Below the pieces are notes generated by a model. It was not told where the DNA came from, did no database searches, and worked only from the letters and a program-made list of their open reading frames with translations. From the NCBI GenBank assembly GCA_032622095.1, contig CP136069.1, positions 72,563,319-72,627,318 on the forward strand: a stretch of 64,000 nt of DNA, read 5' to 3'. This stretch comes from Siphonodentalium dalli. Its lineage: Eukaryota > Mollusca > Scaphopoda > Gadilida > Siphonodentaliidae. Below are positions 21,975 through 33,395 of this stretch, one piece after another (within the stretch, counting starts at the first letter, position 1; every line of letters begins with the position of its first letter). The position numbers and the translations under genes were made by a program.

Positions 21975-22160
21975 CCCTTTTATATACTAAATGGATTGTC
22001 CCACTTCGTTATAAAAGTACACATTGGAATGGTCTATTATTCATTTTGAGGGCTGTTCAAAAATGTAAGCAGACGACAGATGGGCAAAAATTATAAACCT
22101 ATCCAAATCAATTCCTTTGGGATAATTACTCGAATACTCGAGTATTCAGTATTGAAATGG
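21975..22160 (+). mobile_element. TTAA-6 element, 186 bp, 3' TTAA mutated
   Basis: TTAA at 21971-21974, CCCTTTTATATACTAAATGG at the left, 'gagtattcagtattgaaatgg' collapsed at the right, followed by TTAG. It lacks the internal 'ttcaacaaa' hairpin. Confidence 0.8.
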
Positions 22161-22451
22161 TTAGGTGACACACCCAGGTATATATTAACCTAATATTTCC
22201 ACATGACATCTTTGCTGATCATTAGGTACCCAATTTCTGTACTTTAAAGAGAAATAACTGACATCAGCTAAAATTAGATGACAAATTTTTGAGTAAACTG
22301 AAAAGAAATTCATTAAGTTGAAACTGAAGTTGAAACCTTTATGTTAGAATCACACTTTGGTTTATTCAATCAATTGCTTTTCAGTAGGAAAAAAATTATT
22401 ATCTTGAAAACCAAATAATTTTAAATATTTTGCTTCAAATAATTAACATTT
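22161..22451. other. Unassigned sequence
   Basis: No recognised feature. Confidence 0.35.
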
Positions 22452-22554
22452 GAGCTTTCCAATGAATGGCAACAAGCCATATTTCCGACTAAATCCTGAA
22501 AAGTTACCCATAATTCTGCTGTGGTTCAGAGGTCGATTACTTAGGGCATTACTG
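22452..22554. mobile_element. TA-hairpin MITE, right arm only
   Basis: From 'gagctttccaatgaatgg' to 'cttagggcattactg', then TA. Confidence 0.88.
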
Positions 22555-23020
22555 TACATGTATTCTAAGCTGATAAGGAATGTTCTTTATTGCTCATTTA
22601 TACCCCTTTAAGTCGTCTGAGGTCAAAAATGACAGGGGATGAACATGACATGAAGGAAAATATTGTCACCGCTGCACCACTGATAACGAAATAAAGAAAG
22701 GTAGCAAAGGTGCTCAGAGTTTGTCTGGAATTTATGATGGCCACTGCTGAAACCACATTCGTCTTTAGAGAAGGTAACGCATTATATCAGTAAAAATATC
22801 GCCTTGATAACCTTTGGGAAACACGTTATATATCTAAGGTTATCTTGTACCGATTGGCCTGAAATTTTGCATGTCATATTCTAAGATGTGCCTCAGGACA
22901 TAGTTAAAAATATGGGTGCAATCGGACATGAGGGTGATATATTTTTAAACATGCCAAAATCATGACAGATAAACACACAGATACACGCACACAAACAAAC
23001 GCTTGGCTTTATATAGATAA
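22555..23020. other. Unassigned sequence
   Basis: Includes 'acacacagatacacgcac' just before the multi-unit element, probably a degenerate microsatellite. Confidence 0.35.
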
Positions 23021-23024
23021 ACAA

Positions 23025-23660
23025 GCAGTCGCAGACGGCGGTATCCCCCGCCGAAATGTGCAGTTGGGGAAGCGCATTCTCAATAATGTTTGCGTTCTCA
23101 GTATGTGTTAAACAAGAGGTGGGATTTTGTCAAAAAGCCTGGCTTGCGAACTCATTTTAGGACTGACATTTGTGGAAATTAGCCATGTGACGTCGTCCAT
23201 TTGCACAAGTCCAATAACTCTGCTGAAAATATCCGGCCGGACCTGGTTTGCGAACTCGTTCTAGATACTGGTCATGTGAACTCATATACCAAAAATCTTT
23301 GAAATCCGTTGACATTTGTGGAAATTAGCCATGTGACGTCGTCTATTTGCTATTTGGTAAATTTGACAAAAATAATAAACAAAGTCCAACAACTCTGGTA
23401 AAAATATTTGTGGAAATTAGCCATGTGACGTCGTCCATTTGCACAAGTCCAATAACTCTGCTGAAAATATCCGGCCAAACCTGGCTTGCGAACTCATTCT
23501 AGGTAATGGTCAGGTGAACTCATATACCACAAATCTTTGAAATCCGTTGACATTTGTTCAAGTTATGACTCTTACAAATTCGGGACAGACGGACGGACAG
23601 ACGGACGGATGGAACCCATTACTATATCCCCCGCAAATTTAAAATTTGGTGGGGGATAAT
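23025..23660 (+). mobile_element. Multi-unit element, CCCCCGC-ended type
   Basis: Head 'acaagcagtcgcagacggcg' with 'tatcccccgccgaaatg'. Two to three units share 'ttagccatgtgacgtcgtc' and 'aactctgctgaaaatatcc'. A short 'ggacggacagacgg' tract and the tail 'atatcccccgcaaat' with inverse 'ggtgggggata' follow. Confidence 0.75.
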
Positions 23661-23701
23661 TAAAGAGCATGATTACTTTATTATCACACCACTGTAATTA
23701 A

Positions 23702-24054
23702 AGACATATCATGGACTTGTTCGGGTGCGTGAAACTGATAAATTAGTGATCAGGCGCTATGACAACTGGTAGAATGTAGCATTCTACTAACATCGCCCAA
23801 AATCTCAAAGAAATCGACCATACAACTCCATAGAAAACACAATCTGAACTACGCCCAATTGTAAATATTTACATCTCGATTCGGGATGCAACAATCGCCG
23901 ATAAACTAACGCAAAGATTTGCCATCGATATTGCATTTAATAAATTTATAAGACTGACGGTGTGTGTTGTAAATTTTAATTAATATTCATAAAAATAACT
24001 ACTTTGAGCAAGATTATTATTATTATGCACCCAACCGGAGTGTTTCACATCACT
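23702..24054 (-). mobile_element. TTAA-8 element, 353 bp
   Basis: TTAA at 23698-23701 and 24055-24058. Reverse complement of the copies at 17355 and 25431 ('aactccatagaaaacac', 'ccggagtgtttcacatcac'). Confidence 0.85.
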
Positions 24055-24059
24055 TTAAA

Positions 24060-25300
24060 CTGTAGAAAGAAAATTATCGAAACTAATTAACTGTGACCAG
24101 GATCTTTCAAAACCTCTCTAACTGCCAAAGATATTTACTTTCCTCTGGGACCAATTTGTTTGAAATAATTCACACATCAAGATATTAGAAAATAACCCAT
24201 ATTAATAGTGTCACAGATTTCAGCGGTGCACCAAAGACCTAAATATAATACAATTGCCCCCTTGGTTATTTCCGAAAACTCATTATGGTCCCAATATTAA
24301 AGGAAAATTAAATCCGACTTCAATGTAAGTGGATTAGGAAATAAATTGCAAGTCCCAGTGCAGCTCGCGTGCGGATGATTAAAATGATGAATTGCTGAAG
24401 GGGTTCGTCGCTACAAATGAGGCCACTCAATCTTACGCACTCCTTATACGACTTCTGTGTGAGTAGTGAAAATTTGCATTTCGCGCCATCTAATGCACGC
24501 GCTCATTCATCGGCACGCGCCACAATTTACGCTAAATCATGCTGCATTTTACGCACGTTTGTAAGGCACTATGCAATTTACACACAGTTGTACTACAAAT
24601 TAAGCAGATGTGTCCCAATTGATGCCTGGGAGAAAAACTAGTGGCAATCTGCTCTCATTGAAACCCGACACCTGCAATATTAAATGTTGATTGTGCATTT
24701 GAATAATTTGACAATAGAATCTATATTTTGTGATGTAGACACACTAATCTAACTTGTTGTAATTGGGATTGTGTAACCCTTGTGATAGCGAAATACAGTA
24801 ATGCCCTAAATAATCGACTCCTTAACCACAGCAGAATTACCCATAATTCTGCTGTGGTTAAAGAGTCGATTATATAGGGCATTACAGTAGCTTGATGAGT
24901 ATTTACTTGATTCCCTTTTTTTATTCGTAGGGACGGTCAGCTATATAAGTTCAACATGAATGCTGATTGTCAATAGAATCTAGTTATTTGTGAAGTAATA
25001 TGCTTGTAAGGCCCACTGAAATTTACGCAGGACCATAGCCTCGTACTATGAATTAAGCAGATGTGTGCAGATTGATGCCTGAAAGAAAAACTAGAGACAA
25101 TCTGCTTTTATTGAAACCAACACCTGCAATATTAAATGTTGATTGTTCATTTGAATAATTAAACAATAGAATGTATATTTTGCATACATGTTAACTTCTG
25201 GCAGGCCAATTTTGGGACATTGAACTTTAGAATTCGGGAAATTTACTTCCAATTCGAGATATATTTCATAGTCATAAACTTTATATTTTTACACACTTTA
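24060..25300. repeat. Low-copy island with internal duplication
   Basis: About 145 bp at 24595-24740 ('attaagcagatgtgt', 'acacctgcaatattaaatg', 'aacaatagaatgtatatttt') recurs at 25050-25190, with a shorter third match near 24955-25000. The A/T-rich island also holds CpG-bearing stretches ('ctcgcgtgcggatg'). No gene is evident; the minimal MITE at 24796 lies between the copies. Confidence 0.65.
24796..24887. mobile_element. TA-hairpin MITE, minimal 92-bp form
   Basis: Only the terminal about 46 bp of each arm remain, meeting at 'gcagaattacccataattc'. Still flanked by TA on both sides (24794-24795, 24888-24889). Confidence 0.93.
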
Positions 25301-25307
25301 AACTCTG

Positions 25308-26085
25308 TCCCAGAGGGTGAATTTAGTGATGCTACCCCGCACAGTGGGCTAGCATCACCAAATTCACACTCTATGGACCTCATTCTGTTTAGGCCTCATC
25401 ATCTGGGAGGTATCTATAGTCTCAAATTAAAGTGATGTGAAATACTCCGGTATGGTGATCAAATAGAAATGAAGAATATAATAATCTTGTTCAAAGCAGT
25501 CATTTTTACAAACAGCATATCCAAATTGAGAACACACACCGTTATTCTTATATATGAATTAAATGCAGTGACTCTCGATGGCGAAATCGTTTTCATTAAC
25601 TTATCTCAGATAGATGCGTCCCAAATCGAGTAGTAAATATTTACAATTGAGCGTAGTTCTGACTATGTTTTCTATGGAGTGGTACGGTCGATTTGCTTCA
25701 AATTTTCGGCGATGTTAGTAGAATGTTACATTCCTCCAGTTGCCATAGCACCTGAATACCAACACATCAGTTTCACGCATCCGACCAAGTACATAATATG
25801 TCTTTAACATTGTTTTTAGAAACTTTTTCCCTTTTGGGAAGTTTATATATCCCCTAACTTGCAGAAGATAAAATGTATAATCAAGGTCACTATAGTGGAT
25901 GAACATCAACATGGGGAACTTCAATCTGATCCTAGGTCTCCCACAGCAGTTGAGGCCTAAAGCAGAATGAGGTCCCCAGAGGGTAAATTTGATGATGCTA
26001 GCCCACCATGCTGGATAGCATCACTAAATTCACCCCCTGTGGACCTCATTCTGCAAATGGCAGACACATTGTTTTAAGGGTTGAA
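25308..26085 (+). mobile_element. G element, near full, carrying TTAA-8
   Basis: Both hairpins are present (about 25310-25395 and 25975-26060), with 'aggcctcatcatct', 'cagaagataaaatgtat' and 'aggtctcccacagcagttg' between. The TTAA-8 copy sits exactly at the TTAA of 'ctcaaattaacattgtt', which is uninterrupted in the copy at 33800-34225. Confidence 0.88.
25431..25803 (+). mobile_element. TTAA-8 element, 373 bp, nested in G element
   Basis: TTAA at 25427-25430 and 25804-25807. Left end AGTGATGTGAAATACTCCGG, right end 'acataatatgtct'. Removing it with one TTAA restores the G-element sequence seen elsewhere. Confidence 0.93.
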
Positions 26086-26194
26086 GATAACATTGTGAAC
26101 TAGTACACTTATAGGTTTTTTTCAGTTCCAAAAGATTCACTTTGGTATAAACATTTTTTTTCTTTTGAAAACCAGAAGTTGTCATTTTAATTTG

Positions 26195-26370
26195 TACAAT
26201 TAGGCCTCAAAATATGGTGCTGAACATTTGCAGAATGAGGTCCCCATAGGGTGAATTTAATGACACTACTCTGCACAGTTGGCTAGAATCCGCATCACCA
26301 AATTCACCCTCTGGGGACCTCATTTTGCTTTGGGCTCATCTCCTCTGGAATGTATATTTATTATCAAATT
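26195..26370 (+). mobile_element. G element, left half
   Basis: 'atttgcagaatgaggtcccc', 'gggtgaatttaatgac' and inverse 'aaattcaccctctgggg', then 'ggctcatctcctctgg'. The remainder is missing. Confidence 0.75.
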
Positions 26371-26446
26371 ATAATGAATCAACTGACTAATACACTAATG
26401 GTTGTACCAGGCGTGGTCACAGTTGGACAATTTTGAACCTTTGTAG

Positions 26447-26660
26447 GGTGGGGGTTAGGTTGGAAAATTAGAGGTATCGGTCAGTATCAGTTGAAAAATT
26501 CCAACCCAAGAGGTCAGTTATAAAAAAATGAATTTAGCCAGGTTCAAGGGGTGGGGGTTAGGTTGGAAAATTAGAGGTATCGGTCAGTATCAGTTGAAAA
26601 ATTCCAACCCAAGAGGTCAGTTACAAAAAAATGAATTTGGCCAGGTTCAAGGGGCGGGGG
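26447..26660 (+). repeat. 103-bp tandem duplication
   Basis: Two nearly identical units starting 'ggtgggggttaggttgg' at 26447 and 26550, then a partial third start ('ggggcgggggtatctgg'). Confidence 0.95.
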
Positions 26661-26664
26661 TATC

Positions 26665-27870
26665 TGGCAGAAATGTTTTCAAAATAATGTTGAAGTAAAT
26701 AATTCTGTCACCATAAGATTGAATACAAAACATAAGACTCCACAAAAAAACCCACTAATTTTAACCATAAAAGCTTGAATAGTTCCTATGTATATAGGCT
26801 CTCTGCATGACATTCCTGAAAGCGGAGTATTTAAATAGGTCTAAATGAGTCAAGTAATACCAAACTCTCATGCCAGCTCAGCCATCTAAACTGCGCATAA
26901 TAAGTGCAGTAAATTACAAAGGGAAGACACAAAACGCCACGCAATTTCATCAGAAAGTCGATACTGCAAATTGGGCCACTGAGGAATCTATTCTACACCC
27001 CAATGCAATAAATTTCACCAGCTTCCATTTCAAAAAATAATTTCCCATTCAAAGCTTGTGCAACGATTTACACATCACGATATTGATGTGTGAGCCTTTA
27101 CACATCGGTGTCAGATAAAATGTCCCATTCATGCATTCTTACAAGCATCAAATAGATTTTTTTCTATTAAAGATTTCCCCTCGGGCGGTGCAATTATAGG
27201 TGCATACAACACTCATTCATGCAAAAGCGACTCCAACTTTCTTACTATTAAACGAGCAATGCGACAAATACTCCTATCTAGAACACTATAGTTAGACTTT
27301 AGTGCCAATTTGAACAATAGGATAATAGAATTTTAAATGAAGATCATACCGAATAGAATATTTGTTGGTATTTATGAGTCGTTTTAAAGTGTTGCACAAT
27401 TACTTTCAATATTAAGAGCACAATGACTGCTTTTACACAGATTACATGATCAAAAATATTACATATGAATCGGAAATTGTATTAAATACTTGTAAATATG
27501 GGTATATAAGTTAATAAAACATGCTGTCAATGTATTTTACGCATGAAAAGTTTATTTTTTCCATGTTACAAAGACCTTTTTTTCCTGTATTTTAAAGGCT
27601 AAAGCATTTTTATATGAAAATCAACAGCATTTAATTTCTCTGAAAATTGGGCCGTTTTGAAAGATGTGTTGAAAATCAATTTGAAGTACACTAATAAAGC
27701 TATAATAATATAAATAAATTATCATTGTAACCAATGTAGTATCTAATAAATGTTCCAGTTCCAAAATTATCCCATTTTCACCCCAAAATTGCAAAAAAAA
27801 AACCACATAACCTACAAGTGTACGATATTTAATAATGGAATAGTTAGAATATAGACATATCGGGAAGGTC
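26665..27870. other. Low-copy island
   Basis: About 26840-27260 has CpG-bearing sequence with 'caaattgggccactgagg' and 'cattcatgcattcttac', echoed in other islands of this window. The rest is AT-rich. No transposon or gene recognised. Confidence 0.4.
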
Positions 27871-27878
27871 AACAAGTA

Positions 27879-28091
27879 CAGTAATGCCCTAAATAATCGA
27901 CTCCTTAACCACAGCAGAATTACGGGTAATTTTTCAGGATTTAGTCGGAAATATGGCTTGTTGCCATTCATCAGAAAGCTCTCACTGAGAGCTTTTCGAT
28001 GAATGGCAACAAGCCATATTTCCGACTAAATCCTGAAAAATTACCCATAATTCTGCTGTGGTTAAGGAGTCAATTATTTAGGGCATTACTG
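27879..28091. mobile_element. TA-hairpin MITE, full length 213 bp
   Basis: CAGTAATGCCCTAAATAATC to 'tttagggcattactg', TA on both sides. Arms pair almost perfectly around 'gctctcactgagagc'. Confidence 0.96.
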
Positions 28092-28224
28092 TAATTTGAG
28101 ACAGTGTGGCAAGCAACTTGTATACCAAACATTATTGAAATTGGTTCATATTATCAACAGATGGACAGACAGACAAATGGATGGACAAACAGTAAGGACC
28201 CAGTCAATCCAGTATAAAAAATAG

Positions 28225-29250
28225 TTGCATGCCTGTTCAAAAGAAAAATGGAATGCAAGTTGTGATTTGAAATTGAGATAAAAATTCAAGAGAGACTCTG
28301 CTCAACGCAATGCATGCGGTGCTTTCATCACTTATCATGCATGCAATATAGGGGCTACAAAGATTGCAATCATATCAATACTCGAATTATCGCTATTATT
28401 TGCAGTATAACAAGAAAAATTGTGCGCAGGTTCAAAAGGAAAATAGAATGCTAGTTGTCATTTTAAATTGAGATTAAATCAAGAAATTCTCTGCTCAAAG
28501 CAGTGCAATTATCGGTGCATTCTTTCATGCCAGAGGCTACAATCATATCAATCTGGGAATTATTGCTGCTATTTGCAGTATAACAAAAAAAATGCGCACC
28601 TGTGCAAAACGAGAAAAAAGAATGCAATTTGTCATATTGAATTATAAATAAATAAAGAACGGAATGCCCAGAGCAATGCAACTAGTGGTGCGTTCACGGG
28701 CGTTTATTATTCTTTCATACAATATAGGGACTACAATCATATCAATACTGGAATTATTACTAGCTTTTGCAGTACGACAAAAAGACTAGGAAAATAGAAT
28801 GGAAGTTGTCATATGAAGAGTCTGTCCAAAAGCAATGCAATGATCAGCGCGTTCTACATTCATGTGAAGTACCGTCAAATTAGCTTTTAGACTGCAATGA
28901 ATGCGGATATTCTACAAGCATTGTTGCCATGCAGTACGCAGTCCATTGTTCAACTATCAACAGAGAGGAGATAAACGTACTCTGTTGAGTTAGATATTAG
29001 GGGATTCGAATTACAATTAACTTTGAAGTACTGTAAAATTACCTAAGACTGGGTGACTTTTTACTCTCACCCTTGCAACGCGGTATGCAGTCTATTGTGC
29101 AACTACAAAAAGAGAAAATGACATAGGAGGTGCCATTTAAATTTAAATGCTGCTATTCTACACTCATCTTTGCAATTTATTGTACAACTATCAAGGAGAG
29201 AAAATGACTTGGGGGTATCATTTCACTTTGAATGATATATCGTGACATGA
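28225..29250 (+). repeat. Diverged tandem block (about 190-bp then 130-bp units)
   Basis: 28225-28860 holds three to four old units sharing 'tagaatgcaagttgtcat', 'caatcatatcaatact', 'ggaattattgct' and 'tttgcagtataacaa'. 28860-29250 holds about three shorter units sharing 'gcagtccattgttcaacta' and 'gagagaaaatgac'. Divergence is high. Confidence 0.7.
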
Positions 29251-29605
29251 TGATAGCAAGAAGTGCAGCTTAAGAGCAATGCATCAACCGCCCTGCCAGA
29301 TTCATTCACAATTACTTGGTCCCATTTGCTATTGAAAATTTTACTCTGATCTACTATATTCTATTACTTATAACAAACAGACCTCGACAAATGGAAGCTA
29401 TACAATGAGGTTCGGTGACCAACCGTTATTTACTGTAAAGATCTTTAAGTCGTCGAGTTGAGTCGAGTTGCATGGGCATTTGCTGGTGTCGCAAAGCCTT
29501 CATTCCGATGTGCACCTGTACTGTGGTGTGTGTGTGTTGTTTTAAAATGATAAAATGGATCAATCAAGAGGTTGCACCACGGGTTTTGGGATAACCCCAT
29601 GGTGA
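29250..29605. other. Unassigned sequence
   Basis: No repeat or gene recognised apart from a 'tgtgtgtgttg' run near 29528. Confidence 0.35.
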
Positions 29606-29609
29606 AAAT

Positions 29610-30160
29610 TTAAATATGGGCAGGTCAGAAACCAAATTGTGAAAAAAATGTGATGAACGAACAAATCACTTGACAATTCTAACAACCGACGGATGGAAAT
29701 CCAACATTTTCAGATAAAGAAAGAGCGAGAACTCTTGAAAGGAAAATGATAACAATGTCAATGAACCCTCTTTTGAAAGCCCTCATGATACCAAACCTGC
29801 ATACCAAATTTCATCGAGATCCGATAACCCATGGTTGAGATATATGACCGGACGGATGGAAATCCAACATTTTCAGATAAACAAAGAGAGATAACTCTTG
29901 AACAGAAAAAGTGAACAACGTCAATGAACCCTCTTTTGAAAGCCCTTCCGATGCCAAACCTGCATAGCAAATTTCAACAAGATCTGATAACCCATTGTTG
30001 AGATATATGAGTAGACAGACAGAAATCCAACATTTTCAGATAAACAAAGAGGGATAACTCTTGAATGGAAAATGTGAACAATGTCAATGAATCCTCCTTT
30101 GAAAGCCCTTCTGATGCCCCATGGTTGAGATATATGAGTGATGTCCACATGGCTAGATGG
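29610..30160 (+). repeat. Multi-unit element, about 160-bp units
   Basis: Three and a half units with 'acattttcagataaacaaag', 'gaacggaaaatgtgaac'-like words, 'ccctcttttgaaagccct' and 'taccaaatttcatcgag'. It ends in 'tggatggatggatg'. Same family as 4915-5515. Confidence 0.75.
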
Positions 30161-30183
30161 ATGGATGGATGCATTTAATCCAG

Positions 30184-30441
30184 TTTATTACACGCTTGTT
30201 CCTAGAAGTAGTGTTATTGCTGTTCCATATTTACAAATCCGTATGGAACGTACGTTCCATACGCATCTCGTTGACGTAAAATGACGTACATGACATTCGC
30301 CTCAACCATGAAACTGGAACTATTTAAATAAAAGAATCATCACACATGACAAACATGCCCTGTATCATGTATGAGCCTAAATAAACCTTCTAATCCTGTA
30401 CTTTTAATGCACGGATTCTAGGACGTGAAGCGTGTAATAAA
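30184..30441. mobile_element. Inverted-repeat element, 258 bp
   Basis: Ends TTTATTACACGCTT...CCTAGAA (30184-30207) and TTCTAGGACGTGAAGCGTG then TAATAAAC (30416-30441) pair over about 24 bp. Inside is the perfect 24-bp palindrome centred at 30251/30252 (CGTATGGAACGT and its inverse), then two TGACGT motifs. Confidence 0.65.
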
Positions 30442-30546
30442 CACAGAACAACACGATGTGTAAATGGGTTTAAGACAAGCGCCTCTCGTTCTATCCTTCC
30501 GCGTGCTGTATCGACAAACCCATTTACACATCGTGTCGTTCTGTGT
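30441..30546. repeat. Inverted repeat, 31-bp arms
   Basis: ACACAGAACAACACGATGTG at 30441 onward pairs with 'cacatcgtgtcgttctgtgt' ending 30546, one mismatch in 31. The loop is CpG-bearing ('gcgcctctcg', 'cttccgcgtgctg'). It abuts its neighbours with almost no gap. Confidence 0.85.
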
Positions 30547-30547
30547 A

Positions 30548-30578
30548 TATACCCCCTATCTTTTGGGATAGGGGTATA
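30548..30578. repeat. Short hairpin TATACCCCCTATC
   Basis: TATACCCCCTATC and GATAGGGGTATA pair around a short loop. The form resembles the tail hairpin of the multi-unit element ending at 36720. Confidence 0.8.
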
Positions 30579-30579
30579 A

Positions 30580-31270
30580 CAAATCACGAACCATTCCAGA
30601 TGATTATTTGAAATTGTTTTACATACAAAAGAAGCAGAAACATTGAGAACAGTATGCTTTGCCTTAAAGAGAATTTGACTGACCTGGATAAGCAGTTTCA
30701 AAATCGGAATAGACACTTGTGTACAGAGTGAAGGACCAAAACAACATAAATATTATTCAACCACGTTTGCAATAATCTGCAGACATAAACACTCAATACT
30801 GACTCATCTTTTCAGACATTATGTTGTTTTATGGTGATTTTTCCTCCAAAAAAATAGTTCTGCAAATGGCTACCAAAAATCTAAAATATGCAATGAAAAA
30901 TATTATGAATTATCTCGCAGATTATTTCAGATAGTAGACAGAGTGTAGACCCTAATTTGATTCCTTAGCTAGATAATGCAGTACGTTTTCCGCAAGTATT
31001 TGCTGTCAAAACTCTCAAATGACCACCCTCAAAAAATCTTCATTTCTTTAATCAACATTTTAACATAAATAGAACATATCTCTGATATCGTGAGGATAAA
31101 AAGGTGTTGTTACAGTACTATAGCATACCTTTGTTGCAAAGGATGGTTTCCTTCAAATTGACAGTTAGAAATTGGGATTTTTTTTTAAATCACGAATATA
31201 TAATACATCATTTCCCAAAAGAATATATGATACAACTTTTCTCAAAAGATATAACACTTCTATTTTTAGT
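30580..31270. other. Unassigned AT-rich sequence
   Basis: No repeat or gene recognised. Confidence 0.4.
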
Positions 31271-31274
31271 CATA

Positions 31275-31438
31275 CAGTAATGCCCTAAATAATCGACTCC
31301 TTAACCACAGCAGAATTATGGGTAACTTTTCAGGATTTAGTCCGAAATATGGCTTGTTGCCATTCATCGGAAAGCTCTCCTGAAAAGTTACCCATAATTC
31401 TGCTGTGGTTAAGGAGTTGATTATTTAGGGTATTACTG
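31275..31438. mobile_element. TA-hairpin MITE, 164 bp
   Basis: Left arm complete; the right arm lacks the central about 50 bp ('gaaagctctcctgaaaag' junction). TA on both sides. Confidence 0.93.
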
Positions 31439-31884
31439 TAGGTCAGGCTTTTTCTGTGAAAGCCCCATGCATCTCGCTTTGGCATGCCTGATTACCTTGT
31501 GCTTGAGCAAGAGATATCAGAAGTTCTCCTTAATGGATATTGACATTGTGTATTGAAATTGAAATGTGTTCTAGCATTTCAATATTCATTCATATATGAT
31601 ATAAATCATAGTGACATGAAATACCTGATCAAGATGACGATTGTAGCAGCTTAACAGATGCAAAACGATACAATAACCCATTAAATCACAGTAGAGTAGG
31701 TTAGCCTTTGATTCATAAATAATGATGATGGAGATTTTATTTTATAATGTGAATATTATGGTTTTGAACGCACAAAAGACTGCACTTGGTACTGCATGAA
31801 TCACATAAACTGAAGTCATAAAGTGCGCATACAGTTCATTCTAAAGTGCACTGTGACAATCGAGGATGTAAATGGCATCTTAAA

Positions 31885-32095
31885 CTAGAGGCGCGCTGTC
31901 CGAATAGGACTAAAAATGGCAGCCAGTCTTTTTGCATGTTGCAAAAATGTTTTAGGTCGAAAAAGGAGGATAACTCCAGCTAATAACTACACACAAAAAG
32001 TCAGATGGTCCTCATAACACAGGTGCACAGGTTACCATGGTACTAAATATCTGTGCCAAGTTAAAAAAATGTCTGAAAAATGTAGGAATAAAAGA
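31885..32095 (+). repeat. Multi-unit element, head and one unit
   Basis: Head 'aactagaggcgcgctgtcc', then 'ggaggataactccagc' and 'ggttaccatggtactaaat', as in the fuller copy at 35945-36720. Confidence 0.7.
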
Positions 32096-32129
32096 TAGGG
32101 GGGGGGGAGGGACATGGACTCAGATTTAG

Positions 32130-32375
32130 GTTCCCTAATTGAAGTTAGTGATATTCACCCACCATCAATCATTATGCATTTTATCTTCTTCAAATTAGGG
32201 GATATAGAAACTGAAAGGAAGAGTAAAAGTGACTGAAATCAATGTTTATTTGAGACTATAGATACTTCCCAGATGATGATGCCTAAGCAAAATGAGGGGA
32301 ACTTGGTAACGATAGCCCGCTGTGCGGGGTAGATTCACTAAAATCAGATTCTGCAAATATCAGAGCCACTATTCC
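32130..32375 (+). mobile_element. G element, partial
   Basis: 'caaattaggggatatag', 'tagatacttcccagatgatg' and 'ttctgcaaatatcag' remain; the hairpins are degraded. Confidence 0.6.
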
Positions 32376-32399
32376 AGGCTTGTTCGAGGTTCAAAATAG

Positions 32400-32705
32400 A
32401 TCCATAAATACATTGTGATGTACACCCATAGGGAACCTCAATTATGCAATGTGTTGTCTGCCAATTTAAGAATAGAGAGAAACTAACTTAAAAAAAGAAA
32501 AAGAATCTTTGCGACGAAATTTCTAAAGAAACTAATTTGATAATACCGGTAAGGATGCTTTTCAAAGATGAGGCCTAAGCAGAATGAGGTCCCCAGAGGG
32601 TGAATTTGATGATGCTATTATTTAAACCCACTTTGCAGGGTAGCATCACTAAATTCATCTTCTGGGGACCTCATTCTACAATCATCCGGCACCTTATTCT
32701 CAGGC
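32400..32705 (+). mobile_element. G element, partial
   Basis: 'gatgaggcctaagcagaatg', 'ccccagagggtgaatttg' and inverse 'ttctggggacctcattct', with an extended 'attatttaaacc' loop. Confidence 0.75.
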
Positions 32706-32791
32706 CTGGACCCAAGTCCTTAGCAGAGGGTAAATGTACAAAAAATAGAAGTCTGTAAAAACATCACCACCAAGAAGAACATGGAGAAATA

Positions 32792-33004
32792 CAGTAATGC
32801 CCTAATTAATCGACTCTTTAACCACAGCAGAATTATGGGTAACTTTTCAGGATTTAGTCGGAATTATGGCTTGTTGCCATTTATCGGAAAGCTCTCAGGG
32901 AGAGCTTTCCGATGAATGGCAACAAGCCATAATTTCAACTAAATCCTGAAAAGTTACCCATAATTCTGCTGTGGTTAAGGAGTCGATTAATTAGGGCATT
33001 ACTG
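32792..33004. mobile_element. TA-hairpin MITE, full length 213 bp
   Basis: CAGTAATGCCCTAATTAATC to 'attagggcattactg' with TA flanks. The 'attaat' variant occurs on both arms. Confidence 0.96.
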
Positions 33005-33390
33005 TAGATAAACTTTATTCTTATATTAATTATTGATAGCTAGTTCTCCAATCGTGAATTTTCCGATGTTGAAACCATTGTAATGTAAACAGAAGTGTTA
33101 CAGTGATTTGTCAACAAACATCGCAATATTTCAGTCTGAGTATAATTTTGATTGAACCTTGGTATAATATTGGACCAATTGGACTTTTATTGGTAATTTC
33201 ACTGTAAACAGTAATGTTTACATAACAACGGTTTTGATATGCGAAATCTCACTATTTTAGAGTTATTATAATTATGAAAATAAGAGCAAAGTCAATAAAT
33301 TTGTCATGTATTTGTTGATGACAGTTGCTTTACAGATTTTTATAAATTTATATTTATTCGCATGAATCCACTTTGAAGGCCTTTTGTCCA
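33005..33390. other. Unassigned AT-rich sequence
   Basis: No feature recognised. Confidence 0.4.
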
Positions 33391-33395
33391 TTTAA

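Noticed and set aside
30390-30716. 108-codon minus-strand frame
   Set aside because: It runs through three inverted repeats and has no recognisable domain; better explained as chance.
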